64,000 nucleotides of DNA from Clostridiales bacterium (GCA_019424245.1 JAHYZV010000003.1:1-64000), one strand, 5' to 3'; shown: positions 51,081-60,973, counted from the first letter of the stretch. Program-made: numbers and translations. Notes: a model not told the origin generated them from the letters alone.

Positions 51081-52016
51081 ATGGAATTTAAACACAAATC
51101 AGTTCTTTTGGAAGAAACAATTGACAATCTGAATATTAAACCTGATGGAATTTATGTAGATGGAACACTTGGCGGTGCAGGACATTCATATCAGATAGCG
51201 AAAAGACTTACAGGTGGTGGCAGACTTATAGGTATAGATCAGGACGCGGACGCAATTGCGGCAGCGACAGAAAGACTTAAAGAATTCGAAGAACGGGTAA
51301 CAATAGTAAGAAATAATTATTGCAATATGGACAAGGTTCTTGATGAACTTGGAATTGATAAAGTAGATGGGATACTTCTTGACATAGGAGTTTCATCGTA
51401 TCAGTTAGATACAGCAAGCAGAGGATTTACTTATAATGTAGATACTGCTCTTGATATGAGAATGGATCAGAGACAGGAGATGACAGCAAAGGATCTTGTT
51501 AATACATATAGTGAGATGGAGCTTTTCAGAATCATAAGGGATTATGGAGAGGACAGATTTGCCAAGAATATTGCTAAACATATAGTTGCGGCAAGAAAAG
51601 AAAAGCCGATAGAAACAACATTTGAACTAAATGAGATTATAAAGGCTTCTATTCCGGCAAAGGTGAGGGCGACAGGAGGTCATCCATCCAAGAGAACATA
51701 CCAGGCTATAAGAATTGAACTTAACAGGGAATTAGATGTCTTAGAGAATTCAATTGATATGATGATAGACAGGCTTAATCCACAGGGACGTTTATGTATC
51801 ATAACATTCCATTCACTAGAGGACAGAATAGTTAAGGCAAGATTTAGAAACAATGAGAATCCATGTACATGTCCACCGGATTTCCCAGTATGTGTATGCG
51901 GAAAGAAATCAAAAGGAAAGGTTATAACAAGAAAACCTATAGTTCCCGGAGATGAAGAACTGAACGAGAATCAGCGGTCTAAAAGCTCTAAACTGAGGGT
52001 GTTTGAAAGAATATAA
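51081..52016 (+). CDS. rsmH: 16S rRNA m4C1402 methyltransferase
   Basis: RsmH (MraW) N4-methylates C1402 of 16S rRNA. It is 311 aa. It has the SAM loop VDGTLGGAGHS, GIDQDADA, the LLDIGVSSYQLD segment and the C-terminal ITFHSLEDRIVK and RKPIVPGDEE. The ATG at 51081 follows TGAGGT; the earlier ATG at 51069 overlaps that site. It is the second gene of the dcw cluster, 21 nt after mraZ. Confidence 0.95.
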   Translation: MEFKHKSVLLEETIDNLNIKPDGIYVDGTLGGAGHSYQIAKRLTGGGRLIGIDQDADAIAAATERLKEFEERVTIVRNNYCNMDKVLDELGIDKVDGILLDIGVSSYQLDTASRGFTYNVDTALDMRMDQRQEMTAKDLVNTYSEMELFRIIRDYGEDRFAKNIAKHIVAARKEKPIETTFELNEIIKASIPAKVRATGGHPSKRTYQAIRIELNRELDVLENSIDMMIDRLNPQGRLCIITFHSLEDRIVKARFRNNENPCTCPPDFPVCVCGKKSKGKVITRKPIVPGDEELNENQRSKSSKLRVFERI

Positions 52017-52038
52017 AACATTTATGGAGGGGAAAGTT

Positions 52039-52527
52039 TTGGAGAAGAGAAGAAATGTTGTAAATCACAGGACAACTGAATATCAGTATGGAAGTGCAGT
52101 AAGAAAGCTGCAGTCTGTTCCAGAAATACATACTTATGAGCATGAAAGAAGAATTGAGGAGCAGGAGCAGGAGAGAAGACAAAGAAGAAGAGAGATAAGA
52201 AGAAATAACAGGGTTAACCTTGTGTATACTACAGTGCTTGCTATCTGTGCAACAGCAGTATTTGCAATATGCTACCAGTATCTTAATCTCCAGTCAGATA
52301 TTAAGACTAACAGTACTGCTGTAGTTGAGCTTCAGAATCAGCTTAATTCACTTAAGGCAGAGAATAACAGCCATGAATCAGAGATTAATGCAGGCATTGA
52401 TTATAACGCAATATATGATACAGCTGTCAATGAACTTGGTATGGTATATCCAAGCAGAAGCCAGGTAATCGGTTATGATTCAAAGGAAAGTGAATATGTA
52501 AAGCAGTATAAGGATATCTCAAAATAA
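52039..52527 (+). CDS. FtsL-like septal protein
   Basis: The position after rsmH and before the PBP, and the layout, identify an FtsL-type bitopic division protein. It is 162 aa: a basic cytoplasmic N-terminus with a long Glu/Arg/Gln coil (HERRIEEQEQERRQRRRE), one membrane helix (VYTTVLAICATAVFAICYQY), then an extracytoplasmic coiled coil (VVELQNQLNSLKAENN). FtsL partners FtsB and FtsQ to activate FtsW-FtsI. I choose the TTG at 52039, 6 nt after GGAGGGG; the ATG at 52003 lies inside rsmH. FtsL sequences diverge greatly, so the assignment rests on context and topology. Confidence 0.75.
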   Translation: MEKRRNVVNHRTTEYQYGSAVRKLQSVPEIHTYEHERRIEEQEQERRQRRREIRRNNRVNLVYTTVLAICATAVFAICYQYLNLQSDIKTNSTAVVELQNQLNSLKAENNSHESEINAGIDYNAIYDTAVNELGMVYPSRSQVIGYDSKESEYVKQYKDISK

Positions 52528-52568
52528 CTAAAATGTGTGGCAGTGCGATATAAAGGATTGATAAATTT

Positions 52569-54491
52569 ATGGACAATACCAGTGAAGCAAGAAGAAAGAA
52601 AATAATGCGCAGGAAACGCGCAATGCTTAAGAGGACACACAGAAGAATTAATGTTACATTTATAATAGTATTTGTATTATTACTTGTACTTGGTGTAAGG
52701 ATATTTATGATTAACTATACACATGGGGAGGAATATTCCCAGGCGGTGCTTAATCATCAGACATATACATCAACTACAATTCCTTATATGCGTGGTAATA
52801 TTACTGCAAGTGACGGAACAGTTCTGGCATATAGTGAGAAGGTGTATAATCTGATACTTGATGTAAAGAGTGTGACATCAGAGGACGGAAAATATCTTAA
52901 TAATACAATAGATGCATTAGTAAAATGTTTTGGTCTTGATAAAGATAATATTAAAAAAATAATTAACGATAATCCTTCAAGCCAGTATCAGAAGCTGCTT
53001 AAGGAACTGACATCAGATGAGATAGCTGAATTTAATGAGCTTAAGGCACAGAAGAACAGCAATATATATGGTGTATGGTTTGAGGAAAGCTATGTGAGAA
53101 AATATCCGTTCAGTACTCTTGCATGCGATGCTATAGGTTTTGCATCCAATGTCAATGGTGGTGAGCTTGGTCTTGAAAGCCAGTATGACGATGAGCTTTC
53201 AGGAACAGACGGAGTTTCATACAGCTATGTTGATGAAGATCTTAATGCAGTAGAAACGACAAAGGCAGCAGTTAACGGTAATAATATTATTACAACAATT
53301 GATTATAATGTGCAGTCCATAATAGAGAAATATATGGTTGCATATAATCAGGAAAAACCATCTAAGAATACAGCTATTGTTGTTATGAATCCTAAGAATG
53401 GTGAGATTCTTGGAATGGCAAGCTATCCACAGTTTGACCTTAATAATCCCAGAAATCTTGCAAATGTATATTCTGAGGAACAGCTTGCATCAATGTCAGA
53501 TACAGATGTAACCAATGCATTGTATCAGTTATGGACTAATTATTGTGTATCAGAGTCATATGAGCCGGGTTCAACTTATAAGCCATTTACTATTGCAGCA
53601 GGTCTTGAAGAAGGCGTTGTGCATGATGGAGATACTTATGAATGTAAGGGATATGAGTATGTTGGTCCTGATATGATTAAGTGCCACTCATATTCAACAA
53701 TAGGAAGCCATGGTGTGCTTACATTGTCGCAGGCATTGGAAAATTCATGTAATCCTTACATGATTAATATTGCAATAAAACTTGGCAATGTCAGATTTGC
53801 ACAGTATGAGAAAATGTTTGGATTTGGTGCAAAGACTGGTGTAGACCTTCCTGGTGAAGCTACAGGTATTATGTATGATGAGAATAAGATAACTACAATA
53901 GATGCTGCAACTAATTCATTTGGACAGAATGTTAATGTTAATATGGTACAGATGCTGTCAGCGTACAGTTCTCTTATTAATGATGGCAAGTATTATCAGC
54001 CACATATTGTTAAGAGAATAGAATCAGCTAATGGGGAAGTTGTTAAAGAAAATTCACCGGTTCTTGTAAGGCAGACAGTAACTGCTTCAACATCAAAGTA
54101 TCTTAGGAAATATCTGGAAAATACAGTAGAATTAGGAACAGCACATAAGGCGTATATAGAGGGGTATTCTATTGCGGGAAAGACTGGTACTGCACAGAAA
54201 ATCCCAAGAGCTGACCTTAAGTGGGTTATCTCATTTATAGGGCATGCTCCGGCAGATGATCCTAAATTTGCAATATACATTGTTCTTGATGAACCGGATG
54301 GAACGACTGGTACATCGGGAAGTACATCAGATGCACTTATACTTGCAAAAGACATTATGACGGAGCTGCTGCCTTATATGAATGTGTATAAGGATACAGA
54401 CGAGCCATATGTTGATCCGGGAAATGCACCGGAGGAATCAGGAGTTTCAGATGTCCCTGTTTCGGAACCGGCTACAACAGGCAGTAACTAA
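52569..54491 (+). CDS. Class B penicillin-binding protein (FtsI/PBP2-like transpeptidase)
   Basis: This 640-aa transpeptidase cross-links septal peptidoglycan with FtsW. A basic cytoplasmic stretch and one membrane helix (VTFIIVFVLLLVLGVRIF) are followed by the PBP dimer domain (RGNITASDGTVLA) and the transpeptidase domain. Catalytic Ser335 is in STYK, Ser393 in SCN, and Lys538 in KTGT, all intact. There is no PASTA domain; the C-terminus is acidic and low complexity. It is the first of two adjacent class B PBPs, the usual FtsI plus SpoVD-like pair; which is the division enzyme is not certain. Confidence 0.92.
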   Translation: MDNTSEARRKKIMRRKRAMLKRTHRRINVTFIIVFVLLLVLGVRIFMINYTHGEEYSQAVLNHQTYTSTTIPYMRGNITASDGTVLAYSEKVYNLILDVKSVTSEDGKYLNNTIDALVKCFGLDKDNIKKIINDNPSSQYQKLLKELTSDEIAEFNELKAQKNSNIYGVWFEESYVRKYPFSTLACDAIGFASNVNGGELGLESQYDDELSGTDGVSYSYVDEDLNAVETTKAAVNGNNIITTIDYNVQSIIEKYMVAYNQEKPSKNTAIVVMNPKNGEILGMASYPQFDLNNPRNLANVYSEEQLASMSDTDVTNALYQLWTNYCVSESYEPGSTYKPFTIAAGLEEGVVHDGDTYECKGYEYVGPDMIKCHSYSTIGSHGVLTLSQALENSCNPYMINIAIKLGNVRFAQYEKMFGFGAKTGVDLPGEATGIMYDENKITTIDAATNSFGQNVNVNMVQMLSAYSSLINDGKYYQPHIVKRIESANGEVVKENSPVLVRQTVTASTSKYLRKYLENTVELGTAHKAYIEGYSIAGKTGTAQKIPRADLKWVISFIGHAPADDPKFAIYIVLDEPDGTTGTSGSTSDALILAKDIMTELLPYMNVYKDTDEPYVDPGNAPEESGVSDVPVSEPATTGSN

Positions 54492-54511
54492 AATTATGTA
54501 ATAATAAGTAG

Positions 54512-54563
54512 AATAACCCTGCTTTGCTTCTCATAAAATGTAGAAGACTAAAGCGGGGTTATT
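54512..54563 (+). promoter_or_regulatory. Hairpin covering the ribosome binding site of the second PBP gene
   Basis: AATAACCCTGCTTT (54512-54525) pairs with AAAGCGGGGTTATT (54550-54563) over 14 bp with one G-T, and an inner CTTCT/AGAAG stem extends it. The 3' arm holds GCGGGG, the only site before the next gene. No strong T-run follows, so translational control or partial termination is likely. Confidence 0.65.
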
Positions 54564-54568
54564 TGTCA

Positions 54569-56335
54569 ATGAAGGATAATGGCACATTTGGCTGGCTCAG
54601 TACCAGTCATAGAAAAAAGCTTGTGTTAATGATAGTTGCAATCCTTATGGTTTGTATTCTTGAATGCGTAAGGCTTGGCGTTATTATGACGGCAAAGTCT
54701 GAGTATTATATGCAGAAGGCTGATGAGCTGCATCAACGGGAGAGAAGAATTAAGGCAAAGAGAGGAAGGATTCTTGACAGAAATGGAGAAATTCTTGCAG
54801 CTAATGAAGTGGTATGTACAGTTTCTGTAATACATAGTCAGATAGAGGATGAAGATAAGGTTATAAAAGTGCTTGCAGGTGAACTTGATATGGACGTAGA
54901 GGAAGTGACTAAGAAAGTAAAGAAAGTATCCTCTATGGAATATATTAAGACAAATGTGGCAAAGGATATCGGAGATGCAATAAGGGAATATGACCTGCCG
55001 GGTGTTAAGATTGACGAGGATTATAAGCGGGTATATCCGTATAATGAACTGGCTTCAAAAGTGCTTGGCTTTACTGGTGCTGATAATCAGGGAATACTTG
55101 GACTGGAAGCTAAATATGACACATATCTGTTAGGTACTAACGGTCAGATTCTTACACTGTCAGATGCAGGGGGGATTGAGATAAAGGGCAGCCGGGAAGA
55201 TCGTATTCTGCCAGTTGACGGACAGGATCTGTATACAACGCTTGATGTTAATATACAGAAATATGCAACCCAGCTTGCATGGGAGACTATGGTAAAGAAA
55301 GAGGCAAAACAGGTAAGCATAATTGTAATGCGTCCGGATAATGGCGAGATACTTGCTATGGCAAATGTTCCGGAATACAATCTTAATTCTCCGTATGAGC
55401 TTAATTATGAGCCTGATGAGGAAGAGGCGCAGAAGGATAAGATGGATCTTCTTAATAATATGTGGCGGAATTTCTGCATAAATGATACATATGAACCGGG
55501 CTCAATATTTAAGACGGTTACTGCAACAGCAGCACTTGAGACAGGCGTGGTGGGTTTAAATGATTCTTTCACATGTTCAGGTGCAACGGTTGTTTCTGAC
55601 AGAAGAATAAGATGTCACAAAACAACAGGACATGGAACACAGGATTTTACACATACAGTGTATAATTCGTGTAATCCGGCATTTGTTGAATGGGGCAGAA
55701 GAGTCGGTACTGATAATATGTATCTGTACATGGGTAAGCTTGGACTTCTTGCAAAGACAGGAATAGATCTGTCAGGAGAGGCAGGAACGATTATTCATAA
55801 GCAGGAAAATGTAGGTGCGGTTGAGCTTGCCACAATGTCATTCGGACAGTCTTTCCAGATAACACCCGTTCAGATGTTAAGGGCTGTTTCGGCGATTGTA
55901 AATGGTGGAAGACTTGTTACACCACATTTTGGCTTATACACAGGTTCATCAGATGGTTCAGTGGTAAATGAATTTGCATATTCAACACAGGATGAGGCAA
56001 TATCATCCCAAACGAGTGAAACGATGAAAAAGATTCTTGAGGGTGTAGTGTCAGAAGGCGGAGGAACGAAAGCATATATTGACGGCTATTCGATAGGAGG
56101 AAAAACGGCAACATCACAGAAGCTGCCAAGAGGTTCAGGAAAATATATTTCATCATTCATAGGATTTGCTCCGGCTGATAATCCACAGGTTATAGCGATG
56201 TGCTTAATTGATGAACCAACAGGTGTATATTATGGTGGAACAATTGCTGCTCCTGTTGTTAAGACACTGTATGAAAATATATTGCCGTATATTGGTATAG
56301 AAAGGTCAGTTCAACTTGAAAAAAACGATGATTGA
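54569..56335 (+). CDS. Second class B penicillin-binding protein (SpoVD-like) with KTA motif
   Basis: This 588-aa transpeptidase has one N-terminal membrane helix (residues about 17-40), a dimerisation region (RGRILDRNGEILAANE) and the transpeptidase domain. Catalytic Ser312 lies in SIFK, SCN is present, but the third motif reads KTAT instead of KTGT. It resembles SpoVD/FtsI of Clostridia. The start at 54569 (or TTG at 54563) follows GCGGGG inside a hairpin. Position after the first PBP suggests a septal or spore-cortex enzyme. Low beta-lactam affinity from the KTA change is inference. Confidence 0.88.
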   Translation: MKDNGTFGWLSTSHRKKLVLMIVAILMVCILECVRLGVIMTAKSEYYMQKADELHQRERRIKAKRGRILDRNGEILAANEVVCTVSVIHSQIEDEDKVIKVLAGELDMDVEEVTKKVKKVSSMEYIKTNVAKDIGDAIREYDLPGVKIDEDYKRVYPYNELASKVLGFTGADNQGILGLEAKYDTYLLGTNGQILTLSDAGGIEIKGSREDRILPVDGQDLYTTLDVNIQKYATQLAWETMVKKEAKQVSIIVMRPDNGEILAMANVPEYNLNSPYELNYEPDEEEAQKDKMDLLNNMWRNFCINDTYEPGSIFKTVTATAALETGVVGLNDSFTCSGATVVSDRRIRCHKTTGHGTQDFTHTVYNSCNPAFVEWGRRVGTDNMYLYMGKLGLLAKTGIDLSGEAGTIIHKQENVGAVELATMSFGQSFQITPVQMLRAVSAIVNGGRLVTPHFGLYTGSSDGSVVNEFAYSTQDEAISSQTSETMKKILEGVVSEGGGTKAYIDGYSIGGKTATSQKLPRGSGKYISSFIGFAPADNPQVIAMCLIDEPTGVYYGGTIAAPVVKTLYENILPYIGIERSVQLEKNDD

Positions 56336-56383
56336 TAGTAATATATTTTTGTATACATTTTGTATGAAAGGAAGTAAACGACG

Positions 56384-57736
56384 ATGGATTTAAAGAATAA
56401 GACAGTAATGGTCGTGGGAACAGGTATAAGTGGTATTGGAGCCGTAGACCTTTTGAATAAAGTTGGTGCTGACTGCATACTGTATGATGGCAATGAAAAG
56501 CTTGATAGACAGAAGGTGCAGGAGAAGTTAGGAGATAACAAGGCAGAGATTATCATCGGAGCATTTGATGAGTCACTTCTTCCGAAGATTGATCTGCTTG
56601 TAATAAGTCCGGGTGTTCCTATTGACAGTCCGATAGTGCTTACATTTAAGAATGCCGGTATCCCTGTATGGGGCGAGATTGAGCTTGCATATAATTATGA
56701 TAAGGGTAAGGTTATTGCAATTACAGGAACTAACGGAAAGACAACAACTACAGCACTTGTTGGACAGATAATTGCTGCATATAATGAGAAAACATTTGTC
56801 GTTGGTAATATAGGCAATTCATATACAGGTGAAGTGTTAAAGACAAGTGAGGACTCATATACAGTTGCTGAGATAAGCAGCTTCCAGTTAGAGACAGTAC
56901 ATGAATTCCATCCGATTGTATCTGCAATTCTTAATATTACACCTGACCATCTTAACAGACACCATACAATGGAATGCTATGCATGGACCAAGGAAAGAAT
57001 AAGTGAGAACCAGACTAAGGCAGATACATGTGTGCTTAATCTTGAGGATAAGTATCTTACAGACTTTGCACCTGAGTGTAAGGCTGATGTCGTGTGGTTT
57101 TCAAGTGAAAGAAAGCCATCAGTCGGAGCATATGTAGATGGTGAGATGATTAAGTATACAGATGGAACTAATGATTATGACATGTTGAATGTTCATGACA
57201 TGAATCTTTTAGGAAAGCATAACTATGAAAATGTATGTGCAGCAATTGCAATGACTAAGGCTGCCGGAATTCCTGATGATATTATAATAGAACAGGTTAA
57301 GAAATTTAAGGCTGTTGAACACAGAATTGAATATGTTGCAACTAAGAATGGTGTTGATTACTATAATGATTCCAAGGGAACTAACCCAGAGGCAGCAGTT
57401 AAGGCTATTGAAGCTATGGTTAAACCTACAATTCTTATCGGCGGAGGTTATGATAAAGGCTCAGAATTCGACCTTTATGTAAAGGCATTTAAGGATAAGG
57501 TTAAGCTTCTTGTGCTTATAGGACAGACAAGTGCCAAGATTGCTGATACATGTAAGAAATATGGCTTTGATAATATCGAATATGCTGATTCAATGGAACA
57601 GGTAGTAGATATATGTGCTAAAAATGCGGTGAGTGGAGATGCGGTTCTTTTATCTCCTGCATGTGCAAGCTGGGGAATGTTCGATAACTACGAACAGAGA
57701 GGAAGAATATTCAAGGATCTTGTCAATAATCTGTAA
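56384..57736 (+). CDS. murD: UDP-MurNAc-L-alanine:D-glutamate ligase
   Basis: MurD adds D-glutamate, using the product of murI. It is 450 aa. The N-terminal Rossmann domain starts VMVVGTGISGIGAVDLL; the ATP loop is ITGTNGKTTTTALV; NITPDHLNRHHTMECYAWTKERI and the C-terminal NDSKGTNPEAAVKAIE are diagnostic. AAAGGAAG precedes the ATG. In most Firmicutes mraY precedes it; here it directly follows the PBP. Confidence 0.96.
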   Translation: MDLKNKTVMVVGTGISGIGAVDLLNKVGADCILYDGNEKLDRQKVQEKLGDNKAEIIIGAFDESLLPKIDLLVISPGVPIDSPIVLTFKNAGIPVWGEIELAYNYDKGKVIAITGTNGKTTTTALVGQIIAAYNEKTFVVGNIGNSYTGEVLKTSEDSYTVAEISSFQLETVHEFHPIVSAILNITPDHLNRHHTMECYAWTKERISENQTKADTCVLNLEDKYLTDFAPECKADVVWFSSERKPSVGAYVDGEMIKYTDGTNDYDMLNVHDMNLLGKHNYENVCAAIAMTKAAGIPDDIIIEQVKKFKAVEHRIEYVATKNGVDYYNDSKGTNPEAAVKAIEAMVKPTILIGGGYDKGSEFDLYVKAFKDKVKLLVLIGQTSAKIADTCKKYGFDNIEYADSMEQVVDICAKNAVSGDAVLLSPACASWGMFDNYEQRGRIFKDLVNNL

Positions 57737-57750
57737 AAAGGCGGTGCTTT

Positions 57751-58944
57751 ATGCCGGGGAATAATAGAAATAGAAGAAATAACAGAAACAGAAAAAAGAG
57801 AAAACAATATGGATTTTACTTTGATTACACTCTTCTTTTTGTGCTTGTATTCATAGTTGGCTTTGGACTTACAATGATTTACAGCACAAGCTCATATACA
57901 GCGCAGATTGAAGAGGGTGATCCGGAATTTTATTTCAGAAAACAGCTTATATTTACTATAATAGGCTTTGCTTTAATGATAGTTGAAACTAAGATTTTAG
58001 ATTATCATTATCTTAAGAAGCTTGCAGTTGTAATATATATAGGCGGACTTCTTTGCATGTTCCTTTTAAAGACTCCTCTTGGAATTACAAGAAATGGAGC
58101 TACCAGATGGATAAAGATTCCGGGTTTGGGACAATTTCAGCCTGCGGAGCTTGTAAAGATTGGAACGATTGCCATGACTGCACTTCTTATAGTGAAAGCA
58201 GGGCAGAACATAAAGAAATTCAGGACTGTTATAGTGATATGTATAATATCCGGTTTTGCACCGGCACTGCTTGTTTATGTGCTGTCTTCTAATATGAGCA
58301 GCGCACTTATTGTAGCACTTATCTCAGTTGTTATGACATTTGTGGCATATCCGGGATATAAAATATATGTTGCACTGACGGGGCTGGCAGCGGTGGCTTT
58401 TGGCGCATTTTACTCATGGATAAAGAAGATGGCAGTGTCGGGAAATATGACTGGAAAATTCAGATTAAACCGTATACTTGTATGGCTTAATCCTGAGAAA
58501 TATATTGATGATAAGGGATACCAGACAGTTCAGGCGTTATATGCCATAGGCTCAGGAGGTCTTTTTGGCAAAGGTCTTGGCAAGAGTCTTCAGAAGCTTG
58601 GATATATCCCGGAATCACAGAATGATATGATATTCTCTGTTATATGTGAGGAGCTGGGACTTTTTGGAGCATTCTGCCTGATTGCCCTGTTTATTGTAAT
58701 GTTATGGAGAATTAACCATATAGCACAGAATGCACCTGATTTGTTTGGTTCAATGCTTGCAACAGGAGTATTTGCACATATTGCCATACAGGTAATTCTT
58801 AATATAGCAGTTGTAACTAATACAATACCTAATACGGGAGTATCACTTCCATTCATAAGTTATGGAGGTACGGCGGCAGTATTTTTGCTGCTTGAACTTG
58901 GGGTTGTATTTAATATAAGCAGTCAGATTAAGTTGGAAAGATAA
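57751..58944 (+). CDS. ftsW: SEDS peptidoglycan polymerase FtsW/SpoVE
   Basis: This 397-aa protein of about ten membrane helices polymerises lipid II with its partner class B PBP. The basic N-terminus (NNRNRRNNRNRKKRK) is followed by SEDS motifs: LGITRNGATRWI, QPAELVKIGTIA, KGLGKSLQKLGYIPESQNDMIF and the late LPFISYGGTAAVFLL. It could be FtsW or SpoVE; dcw context favours septal FtsW. It begins 14 nt after murD and its stop overlaps the ftsQ start. Confidence 0.92.
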   Translation: MPGNNRNRRNNRNRKKRKQYGFYFDYTLLFVLVFIVGFGLTMIYSTSSYTAQIEEGDPEFYFRKQLIFTIIGFALMIVETKILDYHYLKKLAVVIYIGGLLCMFLLKTPLGITRNGATRWIKIPGLGQFQPAELVKIGTIAMTALLIVKAGQNIKKFRTVIVICIISGFAPALLVYVLSSNMSSALIVALISVVMTFVAYPGYKIYVALTGLAAVAFGAFYSWIKKMAVSGNMTGKFRLNRILVWLNPEKYIDDKGYQTVQALYAIGSGGLFGKGLGKSLQKLGYIPESQNDMIFSVICEELGLFGAFCLIALFIVMLWRINHIAQNAPDLFGSMLATGVFAHIAIQVILNIAVVTNTIPNTGVSLPFISYGGTAAVFLLLELGVVFNISSQIKLER

Positions 58945-59699
58945 TGGGTAGTAGGAATAGTAACAGTGTAAACCAGAAAAAAAGACGGGGCAGAAAAAGA
59001 AAGAAAGCCCTTATTATATTTGCAGTTATTGCAGCTGTTGCCGGAATGCTTTTTGGTGTTACATATAAGGTGTTTGAGGCTGATACAATAGAATTTGTGG
59101 GTTCAACTCATTATTCGGATGAAGAACTTAAAAAATATATATTTGGTGGTGATTATGTTAATCTGCTATATTTCAGGATTTTTGGACAAAAAGACACCAA
59201 AATACCATTTATCCAGAAATATGATGTTGAGACGGACTGGCCGGACAGGCTTTATGTAACAGTATATGAAAAGGCAATAGTAGGTTATGTCAGGTACATG
59301 GGCTGTAATATGTATTTTGATAAAGATGGAATTGTAGTAGAAAGCTCAACGGATTTATATGAAAATGTTCCGCAGATTGACGGACTTAAGTTTGATTCAA
59401 TAGTAATCAATACGAAGCTTGATGTGGGAAATGCAGATATATACAATACAATTCTTGATCTTATACAGAGCTTTGATAAGTATGATATTGATGTGGACAA
59501 AGTGTATTTTGATGCCTCTTATAATATTACGCTTTATATGGGCGATGTTAAGGTAAGCCTTGGAAGCGGCAAGGATTTTACAGACAGGCTTTTTGAATTA
59601 AAGCAGTTATCATCCAGATTCGGAACACTTAAAGGAACACTGTATCTTGATGATTATAATGGCGATGAAAGTTCTATAATTTTTAAACGTGAAAAGTAA
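58944..59699 (+). CDS. ftsQ: Cell division protein FtsQ/DivIB
   Basis: This 251-aa bitopic protein has a basic cytoplasmic N-terminus (KKRRGRKRKKA), one membrane helix (about residues 25-45), a POTRA domain starting AEFVGSTHYSDEELKK-like (here ADTIEFVGSTHYSDEE), and a beta domain. FtsQ/DivIB scaffolds FtsL and FtsB at the septum. It overlaps ftsW (TAATG). The usual murG between ftsW and ftsQ is missing. Confidence 0.88.
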   Translation: MGSRNSNSVNQKKRRGRKRKKALIIFAVIAAVAGMLFGVTYKVFEADTIEFVGSTHYSDEELKKYIFGGDYVNLLYFRIFGQKDTKIPFIQKYDVETDWPDRLYVTVYEKAIVGYVRYMGCNMYFDKDGIVVESSTDLYENVPQIDGLKFDSIVINTKLDVGNADIYNTILDLIQSFDKYDIDVDKVYFDASYNITLYMGDVKVSLGSGKDFTDRLFELKQLSSRFGTLKGTLYLDDYNGDESSIIFKREK

Positions 59700-59707
59700 A
59701 AAAACGG

Positions 59708-59736
59708 TTGATATTTTAGACGAAAAATTATAATAT
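59708..59736 (+). promoter_or_regulatory. Promoter of ftsZ
   Basis: TTGATA (59708-59713) and TAATAT (59731-59736) are separated by 17 bp in the 79-nt ftsQ-ftsZ gap. Confidence 0.55.
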
Positions 59737-59778
59737 ATTATGTAGTGCAATTTTTAGATATTAAAGGAGGCAACAACC

Positions 59779-60951
59779 TTGTTAGAGATAATGACTAATG
59801 ACCAGGAGTCATCAGCAAAGATTATAGTTGTTGGTGTAGGTGGAGCGGGAAATAACGCGGTTAACAGAATGATAGATGAGAATATCGGAGGAGTTGAATT
59901 TATTGGTATTAATACTGATAGTCAGGCACTCACTTTATGTAAGGCTCCAACTGCTATCCAGATAGGTGAGAAGCTCACTAAGGGACTTGGAGCAGGCGCA
60001 CAGCCTGAGATTGGTGAGAAGGCAGCAGAGGAGAATGTTGAAGAACTTACACAGGCAATTAAAGGTGCTGATATGGTATTCGTTACATGTGGTATGGGTG
60101 GCGGAACCGGTACAGGTGCAGCTCCTGTAGTAGCTAAGATTTCTAAGGATATGGGAATTCTTACAGTAGGTGTTGTTACTAAGCCTTTCAAGTTTGAAGC
60201 AAGAACAAGAATGGCTAATGCTGAATCAGGAATTGAGAAGCTTAAGGAGAACGTAGATACACTTATTGTTATTCCTAATGACAAGCTTTTAGAGATAGTA
60301 GACAGAAGAACAACTATGCCAGAGGCATTAAAGAAGGCTGATGAAGTGTTACAGCAGGCTGTTCAGGGAATTACAGACCTTATCAATGTACCAGGTCTTA
60401 TTAACCTTGACTTTGCTGATGTTAAGACTGTTATGGTGGACAAGGGTGTTGCACATATCGGTATCGGTACAGCTACAGGCGATGACAAGGCTATCGAAGC
60501 AGTTAAGCAGGCTGTTACAAGCCCACTTCTTGAGACAACTATTGAGGGTGCATCTCATGTTATCATCAATATCTCAGGTGATATCAGTCTTATCGAAGCT
60601 AATGAAGCTGCAAGCTATGTTCAGGAACTTGCAGGAGATAATGCTAACATTATCTTTGGTGCTATGTATGATGAGAGCGTTACAGATCAGGCTACAATTA
60701 CTGTTATCGCAACAGGTCTTGAGGACGGTAATGTTAATAAGGCTATGGCAGGATTTGCAGGTATGGCACAGGCAACAAGACCAACTGTTAATGTTAAGCC
60801 ACAGTATACATATTCACAGCCAGCAGCAAGAACATCTTCGGCATCAAATGATGCTCCGCTTCCAGGACTTAAGCAGCCATCACCTGTTACACCACAGGTT
60901 AAGGACAGAGGAATCACAATTCCAACATTTTTACAGAAGAATAAGAAGTAA
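59779..60951 (+). CDS. ftsZ: Cell division tubulin FtsZ
   Basis: FtsZ forms the Z ring. It is 390 aa. The GTP-binding G-box IIVVGVGGAGNNAVNRM and tubulin signature CGMGGGTGTGAAPV are intact, as is the T7-loop region (NLDFADVKTVM). The C-terminal membrane-adaptor peptide reads DRGITIPTFLQKNKK. The start is TTG at 59779, 8 nt after AGGAGG; the first ATG is 20 nt away. Preceded by its own likely promoter and followed by a terminator. Confidence 0.97.
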   Translation: MLEIMTNDQESSAKIIVVGVGGAGNNAVNRMIDENIGGVEFIGINTDSQALTLCKAPTAIQIGEKLTKGLGAGAQPEIGEKAAEENVEELTQAIKGADMVFVTCGMGGGTGTGAAPVVAKISKDMGILTVGVVTKPFKFEARTRMANAESGIEKLKENVDTLIVIPNDKLLEIVDRRTTMPEALKKADEVLQQAVQGITDLINVPGLINLDFADVKTVMVDKGVAHIGIGTATGDDKAIEAVKQAVTSPLLETTIEGASHVIINISGDISLIEANEAASYVQELAGDNANIIFGAMYDESVTDQATITVIATGLEDGNVNKAMAGFAGMAQATRPTVNVKPQYTYSQPAARTSSASNDAPLPGLKQPSPVTPQVKDRGITIPTFLQKNKK

Positions 60952-60973
60952 TAATTTAATATAAGTATATTTA

